Shown here: positions 1 through 7,751 of the stretch, piece after piece
How the letters are laid out: each line of letters opens with the position of its first letter
Numbering within the stretch: position 1 is the first letter of the stretch
DNA from: Roseburia hominis
GTDB taxonomy: Bacteria; Bacillota; Clostridia; Lachnospirales; Lachnospiraceae
Assembly: GCF_021531695.1 (NCBI RefSeq)
Contig: NZ_JADYUI010000016.1
Location: forward strand, 1 to 54,175
DNA length: 54,175 nucleotides
Direction of reading: 5' to 3'
Position numbers and translations under genes: made by a program
The notes under the pieces: generated by a model
What the model saw: only the letters and a program-made list of their open reading frames with translations
The model's database searches: none
Told to the model about the DNA's origin: nothing

Positions 1-59
1 AATTTGCTATTTAATTGCCTGTATTGCTGAATTTTCAAGGTTCGAATCCCATTTAGGGT

Positions 60-1466
60 GTGGGAAGTTTTAGTTATTTTCTTCCGGTGGTATTAATCCT
101 TTATTACATATTTCGGCGCAGTACACCAATGAAAAATGCAATTCTTTTGATTGCAAGTCTGTTTTTTTATGCATGGGGAGAACCGAAGTTTATTTTGGTT
201 ATGCTTACCTCTATTATAGGGAATTATCTACTTGCGTTGGGAGTGGATAAGTATCGTGACAATCAAAGAAAAGTAAAAGGGATTTTAGTTTTAACGGTGG
301 TACTTAATATCGGACTTTTATTTGTATTCAAGTATGCGGATTTTGTGATTCGAAATATTAATATGGCAACAAAGGCAAATATTCCGCTGCTTCATTTGGA
401 GTTGCCCATTGGTATTTCCTTTTTCACTTTTCAGGCAATTTCCTATGTGATTGATGTTTATCGAAAAAACGGAGAAGTACAGAAAAATCCATTTTATGTG
501 GCACTTTATATTTCTTTTTTTCCACAGTTAATTGCAGGACCAATTGTACAGTATAGTACGGTAAATGAACAGATTGTAAACAGAACGGAGACATTTGATA
601 AGTTCTCGGTAGGTGTTTGCAGGTTTTTGGCCGGATTCGGGAAAAAGGTATTGCTTGCGAATAATTTTGCAATTATAGCCGACCATGTTTTTGATAATTA
701 TGCGAATGGTGGCTGCCCGGTTGCATTGGCATGGCTTGGTTCTTTTGCATATACATTTCAGATTTTATTTGATTTCTCCGGATATTCTGATATGGCGATT
801 GGATTGGGACTGATGTTTGGATTTAAATTTGAGGAAAACTTTAATTATCCGTATATTTCACAGTCGATAGGAGAATTCTGGCGCCGGTGGCATATTTCTC
901 TTGGAAACTGGTTTAAGGAATATGTGTATTTTCCGCTTGGCGGTTCCAGAGTAAGCAATATGGATAAAGTAATTCGAAATATGCTGGTAGTCTGGCTATT
1001 TACCGGAATCTGGCATGGTGCGGAATGGACCTTTCTAATTTGGGGACTTTTAAATTTTGTTTGTCTGGTTTTTGAACGATTTACGAATTTTGAGGAACGA
1101 AGGATACCGGGTTTTATCAAATGGTTTTATACGATGTTTATCGTAAATCTTGGCTGGACCATCTTTCGGTCACCGGATTTAGTTTCAGCGGGACATTTTA
1201 TAAAATCCATGTTTGGTGTTGGAACGTATGCAATATGGTCCAATCAGGTTATTATGTTTTTGAAAGAATATGGAATTTTCTTTGTGGCGGCAATTATTTT
1301 TTCGATACCGATTGGCAAACGTTGCAATAAGTTGATTGTAGAAAAGAAAGTGGCTGCAATCGGATTTGATATGATATATCCGGTGTTGATGATTGGCATA
1401 TTTTTGATTGGAGTTACCTATCTGGTAAAGGGAAGTTACAATCCGTTTATCTATTTTAATTTTTAG
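60..1466 (+). CDS. MBOAT-family membrane O-acyltransferase (AlgI/DltB-like)
   Basis: Multi-pass membrane protein that probably moves acyl (acetyl) groups across the membrane for O-acetylation of a surface polysaccharide. The YAWGEPKF segment near the N-terminus, the EFWRRWHISL motif (about residue 273) and the invariant His in WHGAEWTF (about residue 319) are MBOAT hallmarks, and 468 aa is normal for AlgI-type enzymes. It is followed after 12 bp by a DHHW protein, the usual partner. The start is uncertain. GTG at 60 lies just downstream of an in-frame TAG at 54-56, has no well-spaced Shine-Dalgarno, and the protein appears to lack a few N-terminal residues usual in the family, so the 5' end may be altered. 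The acceptor polymer is inferred to be the one made by the operon at 2862-11280. Confidence 0.88.
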   Translation: MGSFSYFLPVVLILYYIFRRSTPMKNAILLIASLFFYAWGEPKFILVMLTSIIGNYLLALGVDKYRDNQRKVKGILVLTVVLNIGLLFVFKYADFVIRNINMATKANIPLLHLELPIGISFFTFQAISYVIDVYRKNGEVQKNPFYVALYISFFPQLIAGPIVQYSTVNEQIVNRTETFDKFSVGVCRFLAGFGKKVLLANNFAIIADHVFDNYANGGCPVALAWLGSFAYTFQILFDFSGYSDMAIGLGLMFGFKFEENFNYPYISQSIGEFWRRWHISLGNWFKEYVYFPLGGSRVSNMDKVIRNMLVVWLFTGIWHGAEWTFLIWGLLNFVCLVFERFTNFEERRIPGFIKWFYTMFIVNLGWTIFRSPDLVSAGHFIKSMFGVGTYAIWSNQVIMFLKEYGIFFVAAIIFSIPIGKRCNKLIVEKKVAAIGFDMIYPVLMIGIFLIGVTYLVKGSYNPFIYFNF

Positions 1467-1478
1467 GGGGAGAAGTAA

Positions 1479-2681
1479 ATGGAACGTTTATTGGCGAAAA
1501 AAAGAATGACAGCAGTGATATTTCTGCTTTTCATTTTTTGCTATGCCGGATTTAATATCAAAAAGGAATTTCCTATTTTGGTTGATAAAATAGAGGAACT
1601 GAGGGAAGAAGAGAGTTCTATGTCTGAAATGATTTCAGACATAGAGACAACGATTAATGAAAATGTTTATGGAAGATATCAGTTTATTGATGCTTATGGA
1701 TATATACAAAAAGCATTGGACAAAAAGGAAGAAAATGCTTTTGAAGTGATAAAGGATGAACAGGGAAAGCTGCATTATACTTATTTTACAGAAGAAACAA
1801 ATGCAACTGCGAAATTATCAGACCGCATGAAAAATTTAAATGACAGTATCCGGAATAAGGATTGCAAATTGCTTTATCTGATGCCACCGGACAAGTATAT
1901 TGAGGGTTATACGACCTATGCAACAGGAATTCCATATAGTATGGTAAATGAAACGGCAGATCAGTTTCTTGAGGAACTAAAATCGGAAGAGGTAGATTAC
2001 ATTGATTTTAGAGACTATTTAAAAGATAGTGGACTTGATATGCAGAATGTATTTTTTGATACAGATCATCACTGGAAAATTGAGACGGTTTACTGGGCAT
2101 CCAATGTATTTTTTGAACAATTGCAGGAGCGGTATGGAGAAAATATTCCAAATGAGGAATATTATGCGGATATAAATAATTATAATCAGATTACCTATGA
2201 AGACTGTTTCCTTGGTTCACAGGGAAGAAAGACCGGGCGTTATTATGCGGGAGCAGATGATTTTACCTTGATTTATCCAAAGTTTGCTACGAATTATGAG
2301 TTGGAAAGTTCTATTATGGATGATATGAAGTTGACGGGCCGTTTCGAGGAAGCACTTCTTGCAACGCCGGTGTTCCGACAAACAAATACACCATATGATA
2401 CAGACTTGTATATGTCTTACATGTATGGAAATCAGGCATATGCACATATTGAGAATCTGGATAATCCGGAGGGGCTAAACATTTGCTTTATCAAGGATTC
2501 TTATGCTGTACCATTTGCAGCTTTTACATCTTTAAGATGCAATCATGTATATTTACTGGATCCAAGATATTATGAGGAAAGTATGGAGGATTTTATTAAT
2601 GAACATGATTTGGATTATGTAGTAGTAATGTTCTCACCGGAAGATTTGTCGGAAGAATTTTTTACCTTTGGGGAGAAATAG
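1479..2681 (+). CDS. DHHW-family (AlgX/SGNH-like) polysaccharide O-acetylation protein
   Basis: Single N-terminal membrane anchor (about residues 10-26) followed by an extracytoplasmic domain. The FDTDHHWKIE stretch gives the DHHW name to this SGNH-hydrolase-like family, and FIKDSYAVPF matches the conserved Ser-containing C-terminal block of AlgJ/AlgX/DHHW proteins. Such proteins accept acetyl groups from an MBOAT partner and pass them to polysaccharide outside the membrane. It sits 12 bp behind the MBOAT gene with a GGGGGAG ribosome site and ends at a terminator, so the two form a bicistron. It could instead modify a secondary wall polymer. Family assignment is firm; the substrate is inferred. 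Confidence 0.85.
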   Translation: MERLLAKKRMTAVIFLLFIFCYAGFNIKKEFPILVDKIEELREEESSMSEMISDIETTINENVYGRYQFIDAYGYIQKALDKKEENAFEVIKDEQGKLHYTYFTEETNATAKLSDRMKNLNDSIRNKDCKLLYLMPPDKYIEGYTTYATGIPYSMVNETADQFLEELKSEEVDYIDFRDYLKDSGLDMQNVFFDTDHHWKIETVYWASNVFFEQLQERYGENIPNEEYYADINNYNQITYEDCFLGSQGRKTGRYYAGADDFTLIYPKFATNYELESSIMDDMKLTGRFEEALLATPVFRQTNTPYDTDLYMSYMYGNQAYAHIENLDNPEGLNICFIKDSYAVPFAAFTSLRCNHVYLLDPRYYEESMEDFINEHDLDYVVVMFSPEDLSEEFFTFGEK

Positions 2682-2703
2682 ATACTCGCATAAAATTTGA
2701 AAA

Positions 2704-2746
2704 GTCACTTTTACTTGATTTGATTCAAGGGAAGTGGCTTTTTTTA
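2704..2746 (+). terminator. Rho-independent terminator after the acyltransferase pair
   Basis: AGTCACTT (2704-2711) pairs with AAGTGGCT (2733-2740), CTTGA pairs with TCAAG inside, and six T follow. It separates the O-acyltransferase bicistron from the exopolysaccharide operon. Confidence 0.85.
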
Positions 2747-2861
2747 CGGAAAAGAAACAACTCAGGCTAAAATCCATTCCTTACTACGCTTTTTCTACAA
2801 AAAATACGTTCCTTTTCGTATAACGTAAGCATGTAAAAGTTTATGCAGGAGGGAAAGAGAT
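2747..2861 (+). promoter_or_regulatory. Exopolysaccharide operon upstream region with TACGTT/AACGTA dyad
   Basis: The only untranslated gap before the seven-kilobase exopolysaccharide operon. TATAAC at 2819-2824 is a possible -10 box with only a weak -35 (TCTACA, 2794-2799). TACGTT (2805-2810) and AACGTA (2822-2827) form a perfect 6-bp inverted repeat over that -10 box, as an operator would. I see no c-di-GMP riboswitch core here. The ribosome site GGAGGGAAAG precedes ATG 2862. Confidence 0.4.
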
Positions 2862-4181
2862 ATGTCGGTTTTTGCAGATTTACAGCGCAAAAAGACCAAG
2901 CTTGCCGTAGTAGGACTTGGATATGTGGGAATGCCGATTGCAGTTGCTTTTGCTAAGAAGGTAGAAGTAATTGGATATGACAGAAATAAGGAGAAAATAA
3001 AAGCATATCGCTTGGGAGAAGATGTTACAAATGAAGTAGGAGACAAAGAACTAAAAGAGACGACGGTAACATTTACAGAAGATCCGAAAGAGTTAGAAGA
3101 AGCAGGATTTGTTATTGTGGCAGTACCGACACCGATAAACTTAGATAAAACACCGAATCTGACACCGGTGGAAGAAGCCAGCAAAACAGTTGGAAAGTAC
3201 ATAAAGAAAGGAACAATCGTAGTATATGAATCTACAGTCTATCCGGGAGTTACAGAAGATATTTGTATTCCGATTTTAGAAAGAGAGTCCGGTCTTACCT
3301 GTGGTGTGGACTTTAAGGTGGGATATTCCCCGGAGCGCATTAATCCCGGAGATAGAAAACATCGGCTTTCTAATATAAAGAAAGTGGTTTCCGGTATGGA
3401 TAAGGAAACATTAGAAGAAGTGAAAAATGTTTATAATCTTGTCATAGAGGCGGGAACCGTTCCGGTCAGCACGATAAAAACAGCAGAAGCGATTAAGGTG
3501 GTGGAAAACAGTCAAAGAGATATTAATATTGCATTTATGAATGAATTAGCGATGGTGTTTGATCGCATGGGAATTGATACCAAAGAAGTAGTGGAAGGGA
3601 TGAATACCAAATGGAATGCCCTCGGATTTTATCCGGGACTGGTAGGAGGGCATTGCATTGGAGTTGATCCCTATTATTTTACCTATGAGGCAGAGAAATT
3701 AGGCTATCACAGCCAGATTATTTTAGCAGGCAGAAAAATTAATGATGATATGGGAATTTATGTGGCAAATTCTGCAATCAAGCAAATGATATTAGCCGGG
3801 AAATCACCGAAAAATGCAAAAGTTGCTGTTTTGGGACTGACTTTTAAGGAAAATTGTCCGGACATTCGAAATTCGAAAGTGGCAGATATTATAGGGCGTT
3901 TGCGAGAATTTGAAATCGAACCGGTTGTGGTAGATCCGTGGGTGAACGAAGCAGAGGCCAAAGAGACTTATCAGGTAACCATGGCTTCCATGGAAGAAGT
4001 TCATGATCTGGATTGTATTATTTTGGCAGTGGCGCATGAAGTATTTCGTGCAATTTCTATCGAAAAACTGGACAAGCTATATAAAGATATTGCACCGGAG
4101 GAAAAAGTACTTATTGATGTAAAGAGTGTTTATCCTTTGCATGAAATAGAAAAAGCCGGAATAAGTTATTGGAGATTATAA
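2862..4181 (+). CDS. UDP-N-acetylhexosaminuronate dehydrogenase (TviB/WbpA-like nucleotide-sugar dehydrogenase)
   Basis: Oxidises C6 of a UDP-N-acetylhexosamine to the uronic acid in two NAD-dependent steps, supplying a charged building block. The N-terminal Rossmann motif GLGYVGMP (G18-G23), YESTVYPGVTE, SPERINPGDR and the active-site GGHCIGVDPYY with catalytic C265 are all present. The GGHCIGVDPYY form is typical of the TviB/VipA/WbpO/WbpA group rather than UDP-glucose dehydrogenase; UDP-GalNAc and UDP-ManNAc/GlcNAc cannot be told apart by eye. At 439 aa it is full length. It opens the exopolysaccharide operon, one base ahead of the GH18 gene. Confidence 0.9.
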   Translation: MSVFADLQRKKTKLAVVGLGYVGMPIAVAFAKKVEVIGYDRNKEKIKAYRLGEDVTNEVGDKELKETTVTFTEDPKELEEAGFVIVAVPTPINLDKTPNLTPVEEASKTVGKYIKKGTIVVYESTVYPGVTEDICIPILERESGLTCGVDFKVGYSPERINPGDRKHRLSNIKKVVSGMDKETLEEVKNVYNLVIEAGTVPVSTIKTAEAIKVVENSQRDINIAFMNELAMVFDRMGIDTKEVVEGMNTKWNALGFYPGLVGGHCIGVDPYYFTYEAEKLGYHSQIILAGRKINDDMGIYVANSAIKQMILAGKSPKNAKVAVLGLTFKENCPDIRNSKVADIIGRLREFEIEPVVVDPWVNEAEAKETYQVTMASMEEVHDLDCIILAVAHEVFRAISIEKLDKLYKDIAPEEKVLIDVKSVYPLHEIEKAGISYWRL

Positions 4182-4182
4182 A

Positions 4183-5328
4183 ATGAGAACAAAAAAACAA
4201 ATGAGGAGAAATACGGGAATATGGATTGGCGTAGTGCTTATTGTATTACTTTTTATCGGTCGTGAAAAATTTAACGATTTAAGGGATAACGAAATACGAA
4301 AGAATGATGAAAAAGAAAACAGTTCGGTAGAAAGACCGGAAAAAGAAATGCAAACAATTTTGGAAAATGGCTATTCTACATGGATTGTTTATTGGGATTT
4401 TGATACAGCATGGGATGAAATTGACAGTTGCGGAGAAAAATTGACGGATATAACAATGTTTGAGGCACTTTACACCGGAGAAACGGATGAGGTGTGGCTT
4501 CCAAATGAAATGACAGAAATGATAGAAATGGCAAAAGAAAAGTATCAGGGAAAGAAGAGGCTCTATTTGAGTTTTGTCAATGATTTTAAAAACGAAGACG
4601 GCACATATTCTCAAAAAGATGTGAAATTGTTGGAACGTTTAGTGAAAACGGAGGAAAGCAGAAAGCGTCATGTAGAAGAAATGATTGCGATGGTAAAAAA
4701 GTATGAGCTTGATGGTGTGGAGCTTGATTATGAAAATTTAAAGCGGGCAGAGCATTTAGGAGATTCCTATGCAGAATTTATTGAACTATTATATCAGGAA
4801 GCGGAAAAAGAAGGCTTACGGGTAAAAGTAGATGTGGAGTATCAAACGGCACAAAAAGCGAATTTGCCACAAGGACCGGAGTATGTGGTGATGTGCTATA
4901 ACCTTTTCGGGGAAGGAACCGGACCGGGACCGAAAGCAGACCGTGAATTTCTGATTACTTGTTGTGACAATTATGTAAACCAGAAAAATGTTACAATGGC
5001 TTTTTCAACCGGAGGATTTGACTGGGAGGAAGGGATAGGCTGCAAGGCACTTACGGAAAGAGCAGCAGTGGAGCTGTTTTTGGAAAAATGTGGAGAAAAT
5101 GGAACGCAAAACAGGGATGAAAAGAGTGGCTGTGTATGGTTTCATTATACAGAAGACGGGAAATCGCATGAAGTCTGGTATGCAGATGCAGTAACACTAA
5201 ATTACTGGAAACAGGTTGTGAAGGGACAGGGATATGAACGAATTGCAATCTGGCGTATGAATGGAAATGATTTAAGCACGTTACAAAAAGTGATAAAAGA
5301 TGGGGTAATTTATGAGAAAGAAGAATAA
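4183..5328 (+). CDS. Membrane-anchored GH18-type glycoside hydrolase
   Basis: A transmembrane anchor (about residues 12-26) and a charged linker are followed by a (beta/alpha)8-like domain. LDGVELDYEN (about residues 175-184) is the GH18 DxxDxDxE catalytic signature with the acid Glu present. RLYLSFVNDF and YVVMCYNLF correspond to the flanking strands, and FSTGGFDW resembles the late GH18 motif. GH18 enzymes cleave beta-linked GlcNAc-containing polymers, so a role in trimming or releasing the operon's own polymer outside the membrane is likely. Its last 17 bases overlap the deacetylase gene, which implies coupled translation. The exact bond cleaved is not readable from sequence. Confidence 0.82.
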   Translation: MRTKKQMRRNTGIWIGVVLIVLLFIGREKFNDLRDNEIRKNDEKENSSVERPEKEMQTILENGYSTWIVYWDFDTAWDEIDSCGEKLTDITMFEALYTGETDEVWLPNEMTEMIEMAKEKYQGKKRLYLSFVNDFKNEDGTYSQKDVKLLERLVKTEESRKRHVEEMIAMVKKYELDGVELDYENLKRAEHLGDSYAEFIELLYQEAEKEGLRVKVDVEYQTAQKANLPQGPEYVVMCYNLFGEGTGPGPKADREFLITCCDNYVNQKNVTMAFSTGGFDWEEGIGCKALTERAAVELFLEKCGENGTQNRDEKSGCVWFHYTEDGKSHEVWYADAVTLNYWKQVVKGQGYERIAIWRMNGNDLSTLQKVIKDGVIYEKEE

Positions 5329-7738
5329 GATATTTTTGGCTGCAGGATTTTCGATTGTGGTAATTTGCCTTTTGATTTCTATTTTGCAGTCCCAAACGCA
5401 GAAAAGACAGGAACTTTCAAAAAAGGAAGAACAACAGAAGGCAGAACAAATGTTACAGAAGCGTTATTCCTGTGAAGGAAAGATTGCAGAGGCGTTAAAA
5501 AAATATGAAAGCAAAGAGAAAGAGAGTGAAGTAATTAAAGAGCCGCTATTACTGGAGAAACGAATCAGTTTAAGCTTTGAAGGTGCTGCAAATGAAGAAA
5601 TATTGGGAAGAATATTACAAATTTTGCAAGAGCATCAGATAAAGGCAACCTTTTTTATTCCGGCAATGGAGATTGCGGAAAACGAAATGATTGCAAAAAT
5701 GGTTTTGGAACAAGGGCATGATATGCAAAATTATACGCTGACCGGGAGTTCTCATATGCATGAGTGGGAAGCAGAAGATGTCATTGCAGAATTATGTCGT
5801 TCCGAGATGATTTATGAAAAATATTATGGGTATCGACCGGAAGTTGTAAAGTTTCATGCGGTAAATCTTACGGAGGATCTTCTTTATGAAGCAGGCTCGT
5901 GCGGTTTGGCGGCGGTAGTAGATGGGAACAGATATTTGAATTATACGAGTTTTTCTGATGAAGAGACAGCAAAGAATTATGTTGAAGCATTACCGAATGG
6001 CGCGATGGTATCTATTAAGTTAAACGGTTATCTGGATGATACGGAGTATCAAAGAAATACGGAGGCGGCGTTAGATAAGGAAGCAGGACTTGATACGGAA
6101 GAAAAAGAGCCGCTTTTGGAAAATAATCTGCTAAATGTAGTGGAATGGGTTGCATCTGCAATTGAGAATGATGGTTATGAAACGGTGTATGTAAAAGACA
6201 TAAAAGAAGGTGAGTTGGGAGATTTATCCGGGCAATATACTGCCTTGCGGGAGCAAAATGCAGGAAATACGACAGATGTCACAAATTATGTGTATACCAC
6301 AGAGCGAAAAGCAGTATTTACTTTCCGCGGAATTAGTAATGAAGCAGAGGTGGATGCAGTTTTAGCAAAGTTACAGGAGTATGGCGTACAGGCAACCTTT
6401 TTTGTGACAGCGAAAGAGTTACAGGAGCATCAGGCATTGGTACAGAGAATCTTAGCGAATGGCTGCACGGTTGAAAATGGCGGATATGAAGGAAAATATA
6501 TGAAAGATGCGGATTTTAACACCGTATGCAATGAAATTTATCTGGCAAAGCTTGCCTTTGAGAAAGAAGGAATAGAGACAGCGTATTATATGCCGACTTC
6601 GTCGGAAATTTCAGACATAATGAAGGAAGCAGCATCCGCGCTCGGAGTGAATTTAATTGGTTACCAGTATAATCCGATTCGGGAGGAATATATAGAAAAT
6701 GCTTATAGCACGGAAAAAATGGTAACGGAATACTTCGGAAAGAACAACCGGGTAATCTGTCGGGGAGATATTGTCTATTTCAACCTTAATATCACACAGG
6801 ATGAACAACTGGCAGCACAGCTTTTAGATGAGGTTTACCAAAAGAAAGTGCTTCCGACAAAATATGAAGATAATGTGCTTAAAATCTGCACATTATCAGA
6901 GATTATGCAGAATACATGGGAATATCCGGCGGCAACCAATGAGACTTATTACCGGATTGAAAAATCAAAGCATGCAAAAAAGAATATGGATGAATTATAC
7001 GCCAATTATTATATCGGCAATCGATTTGATGAATTAAGTGGTTTTTCAGGTCAGCAGCTTATGAGAATTGATACGACGGGACGGGTAGATACGAAGGGGA
7101 AAAACGTTGTATTTTTAACGTTTGATGATTGGGGGGATGAGGAGAGTATCGGAAAAATATTAGAGGTATTAAAGAAGCATCAGGTATCTGCAACATTTTT
7201 TGTAAAAACGCAGTATGTCAGTGATTCCGGCAGAAATTTACTTCGTGCAATGGCAGAAGAAGGGCATGATATTGCTTCGCATACGGATACACATATGACG
7301 GTCAACATTACGTCCGGGCAGGTCGATAAGCTGCAAAAAGATTTGATAAAAAGTAATCAGAAGTTAGCGTTGGTCGTAGGCAATACCGGGCAAATGACGA
7401 ATTATTTTCGTCCGCCGACACTGGCAATCAATGAGCTTGGAATGAGAACCATATTTGACAGTGGGTATCTTTACATTGTGAGTGGAGATAATTCGACGGG
7501 GGATTACCATGCTAAGAGCAAAGAGGAGATGTTAGATATTCTGATTCATGGAACAAAAATGGAGGATGGTTCACGGATACCGGTTCAGGCGGGAAGTATT
7601 ATCGTCATGCATATGTCAGAAACGGCGAAGTATACAGCAGCAGCATTGGATGATTATTTGACGTATGAGGAACAGCTTGCATCTTCTGACAGTAATAAGC
7701 ATAGTTTTGCAAAGCTCAGTGATTGGTTGGAAAAGTAA
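5312..7738 (+). CDS. Membrane-anchored protein with three NodB-type deacetylase repeats, only the last intact
   Basis: Signal-anchor at residues 7-24, then three carbohydrate esterase 4 (NodB) folds. The C-terminal repeat has the metal-site motif TFDDW (about 602-606), the HTDTH pair (about 657-661), FRPP (about 703) and a late IVMH, so it should remove N-acetyl groups from an amino-sugar polymer. The repeats starting near residues 84 and 335 keep the ATFFI/ATFFV core strand, but TFDD is changed to SFEG and TFRG and the HxxxH residues are missing. They are probably polymer-binding or structural copies. Overlap with the GH18 gene points to joint action, as with hydrolase-deacetylase pairs in other exopolysaccharide systems. 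At 808 aa it is far longer than a single-domain deacetylase. Confidence 0.87.
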   Translation: MRKKNKIFLAAGFSIVVICLLISILQSQTQKRQELSKKEEQQKAEQMLQKRYSCEGKIAEALKKYESKEKESEVIKEPLLLEKRISLSFEGAANEEILGRILQILQEHQIKATFFIPAMEIAENEMIAKMVLEQGHDMQNYTLTGSSHMHEWEAEDVIAELCRSEMIYEKYYGYRPEVVKFHAVNLTEDLLYEAGSCGLAAVVDGNRYLNYTSFSDEETAKNYVEALPNGAMVSIKLNGYLDDTEYQRNTEAALDKEAGLDTEEKEPLLENNLLNVVEWVASAIENDGYETVYVKDIKEGELGDLSGQYTALREQNAGNTTDVTNYVYTTERKAVFTFRGISNEAEVDAVLAKLQEYGVQATFFVTAKELQEHQALVQRILANGCTVENGGYEGKYMKDADFNTVCNEIYLAKLAFEKEGIETAYYMPTSSEISDIMKEAASALGVNLIGYQYNPIREEYIENAYSTEKMVTEYFGKNNRVICRGDIVYFNLNITQDEQLAAQLLDEVYQKKVLPTKYEDNVLKICTLSEIMQNTWEYPAATNETYYRIEKSKHAKKNMDELYANYYIGNRFDELSGFSGQQLMRIDTTGRVDTKGKNVVFLTFDDWGDEESIGKILEVLKKHQVSATFFVKTQYVSDSGRNLLRAMAEEGHDIASHTDTHMTVNITSGQVDKLQKDLIKSNQKLALVVGNTGQMTNYFRPPTLAINELGMRTIFDSGYLYIVSGDNSTGDYHAKSKEEMLDILIHGTKMEDGSRIPVQAGSIIVMHMSETAKYTAAALDDYLTYEEQLASSDSNKHSFAKLSDWLEK

Positions 7739-7751
7739 GGAGTAAGCGTTT

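Noticed and set aside
36-56. GGTTCGAATCCC resembles the T arm of a tRNA at the left edge
   Set aside because: The flanking bases do not form the 5-bp T stem (only two G-C pairs) and no acceptor or CCA follows.
2747-2861. Possible c-di-GMP riboswitch ahead of the exopolysaccharide operon
   Set aside because: The gap is short and has none of the conserved GEMM core; c-di-GMP control is placed at the PilZ domain instead.
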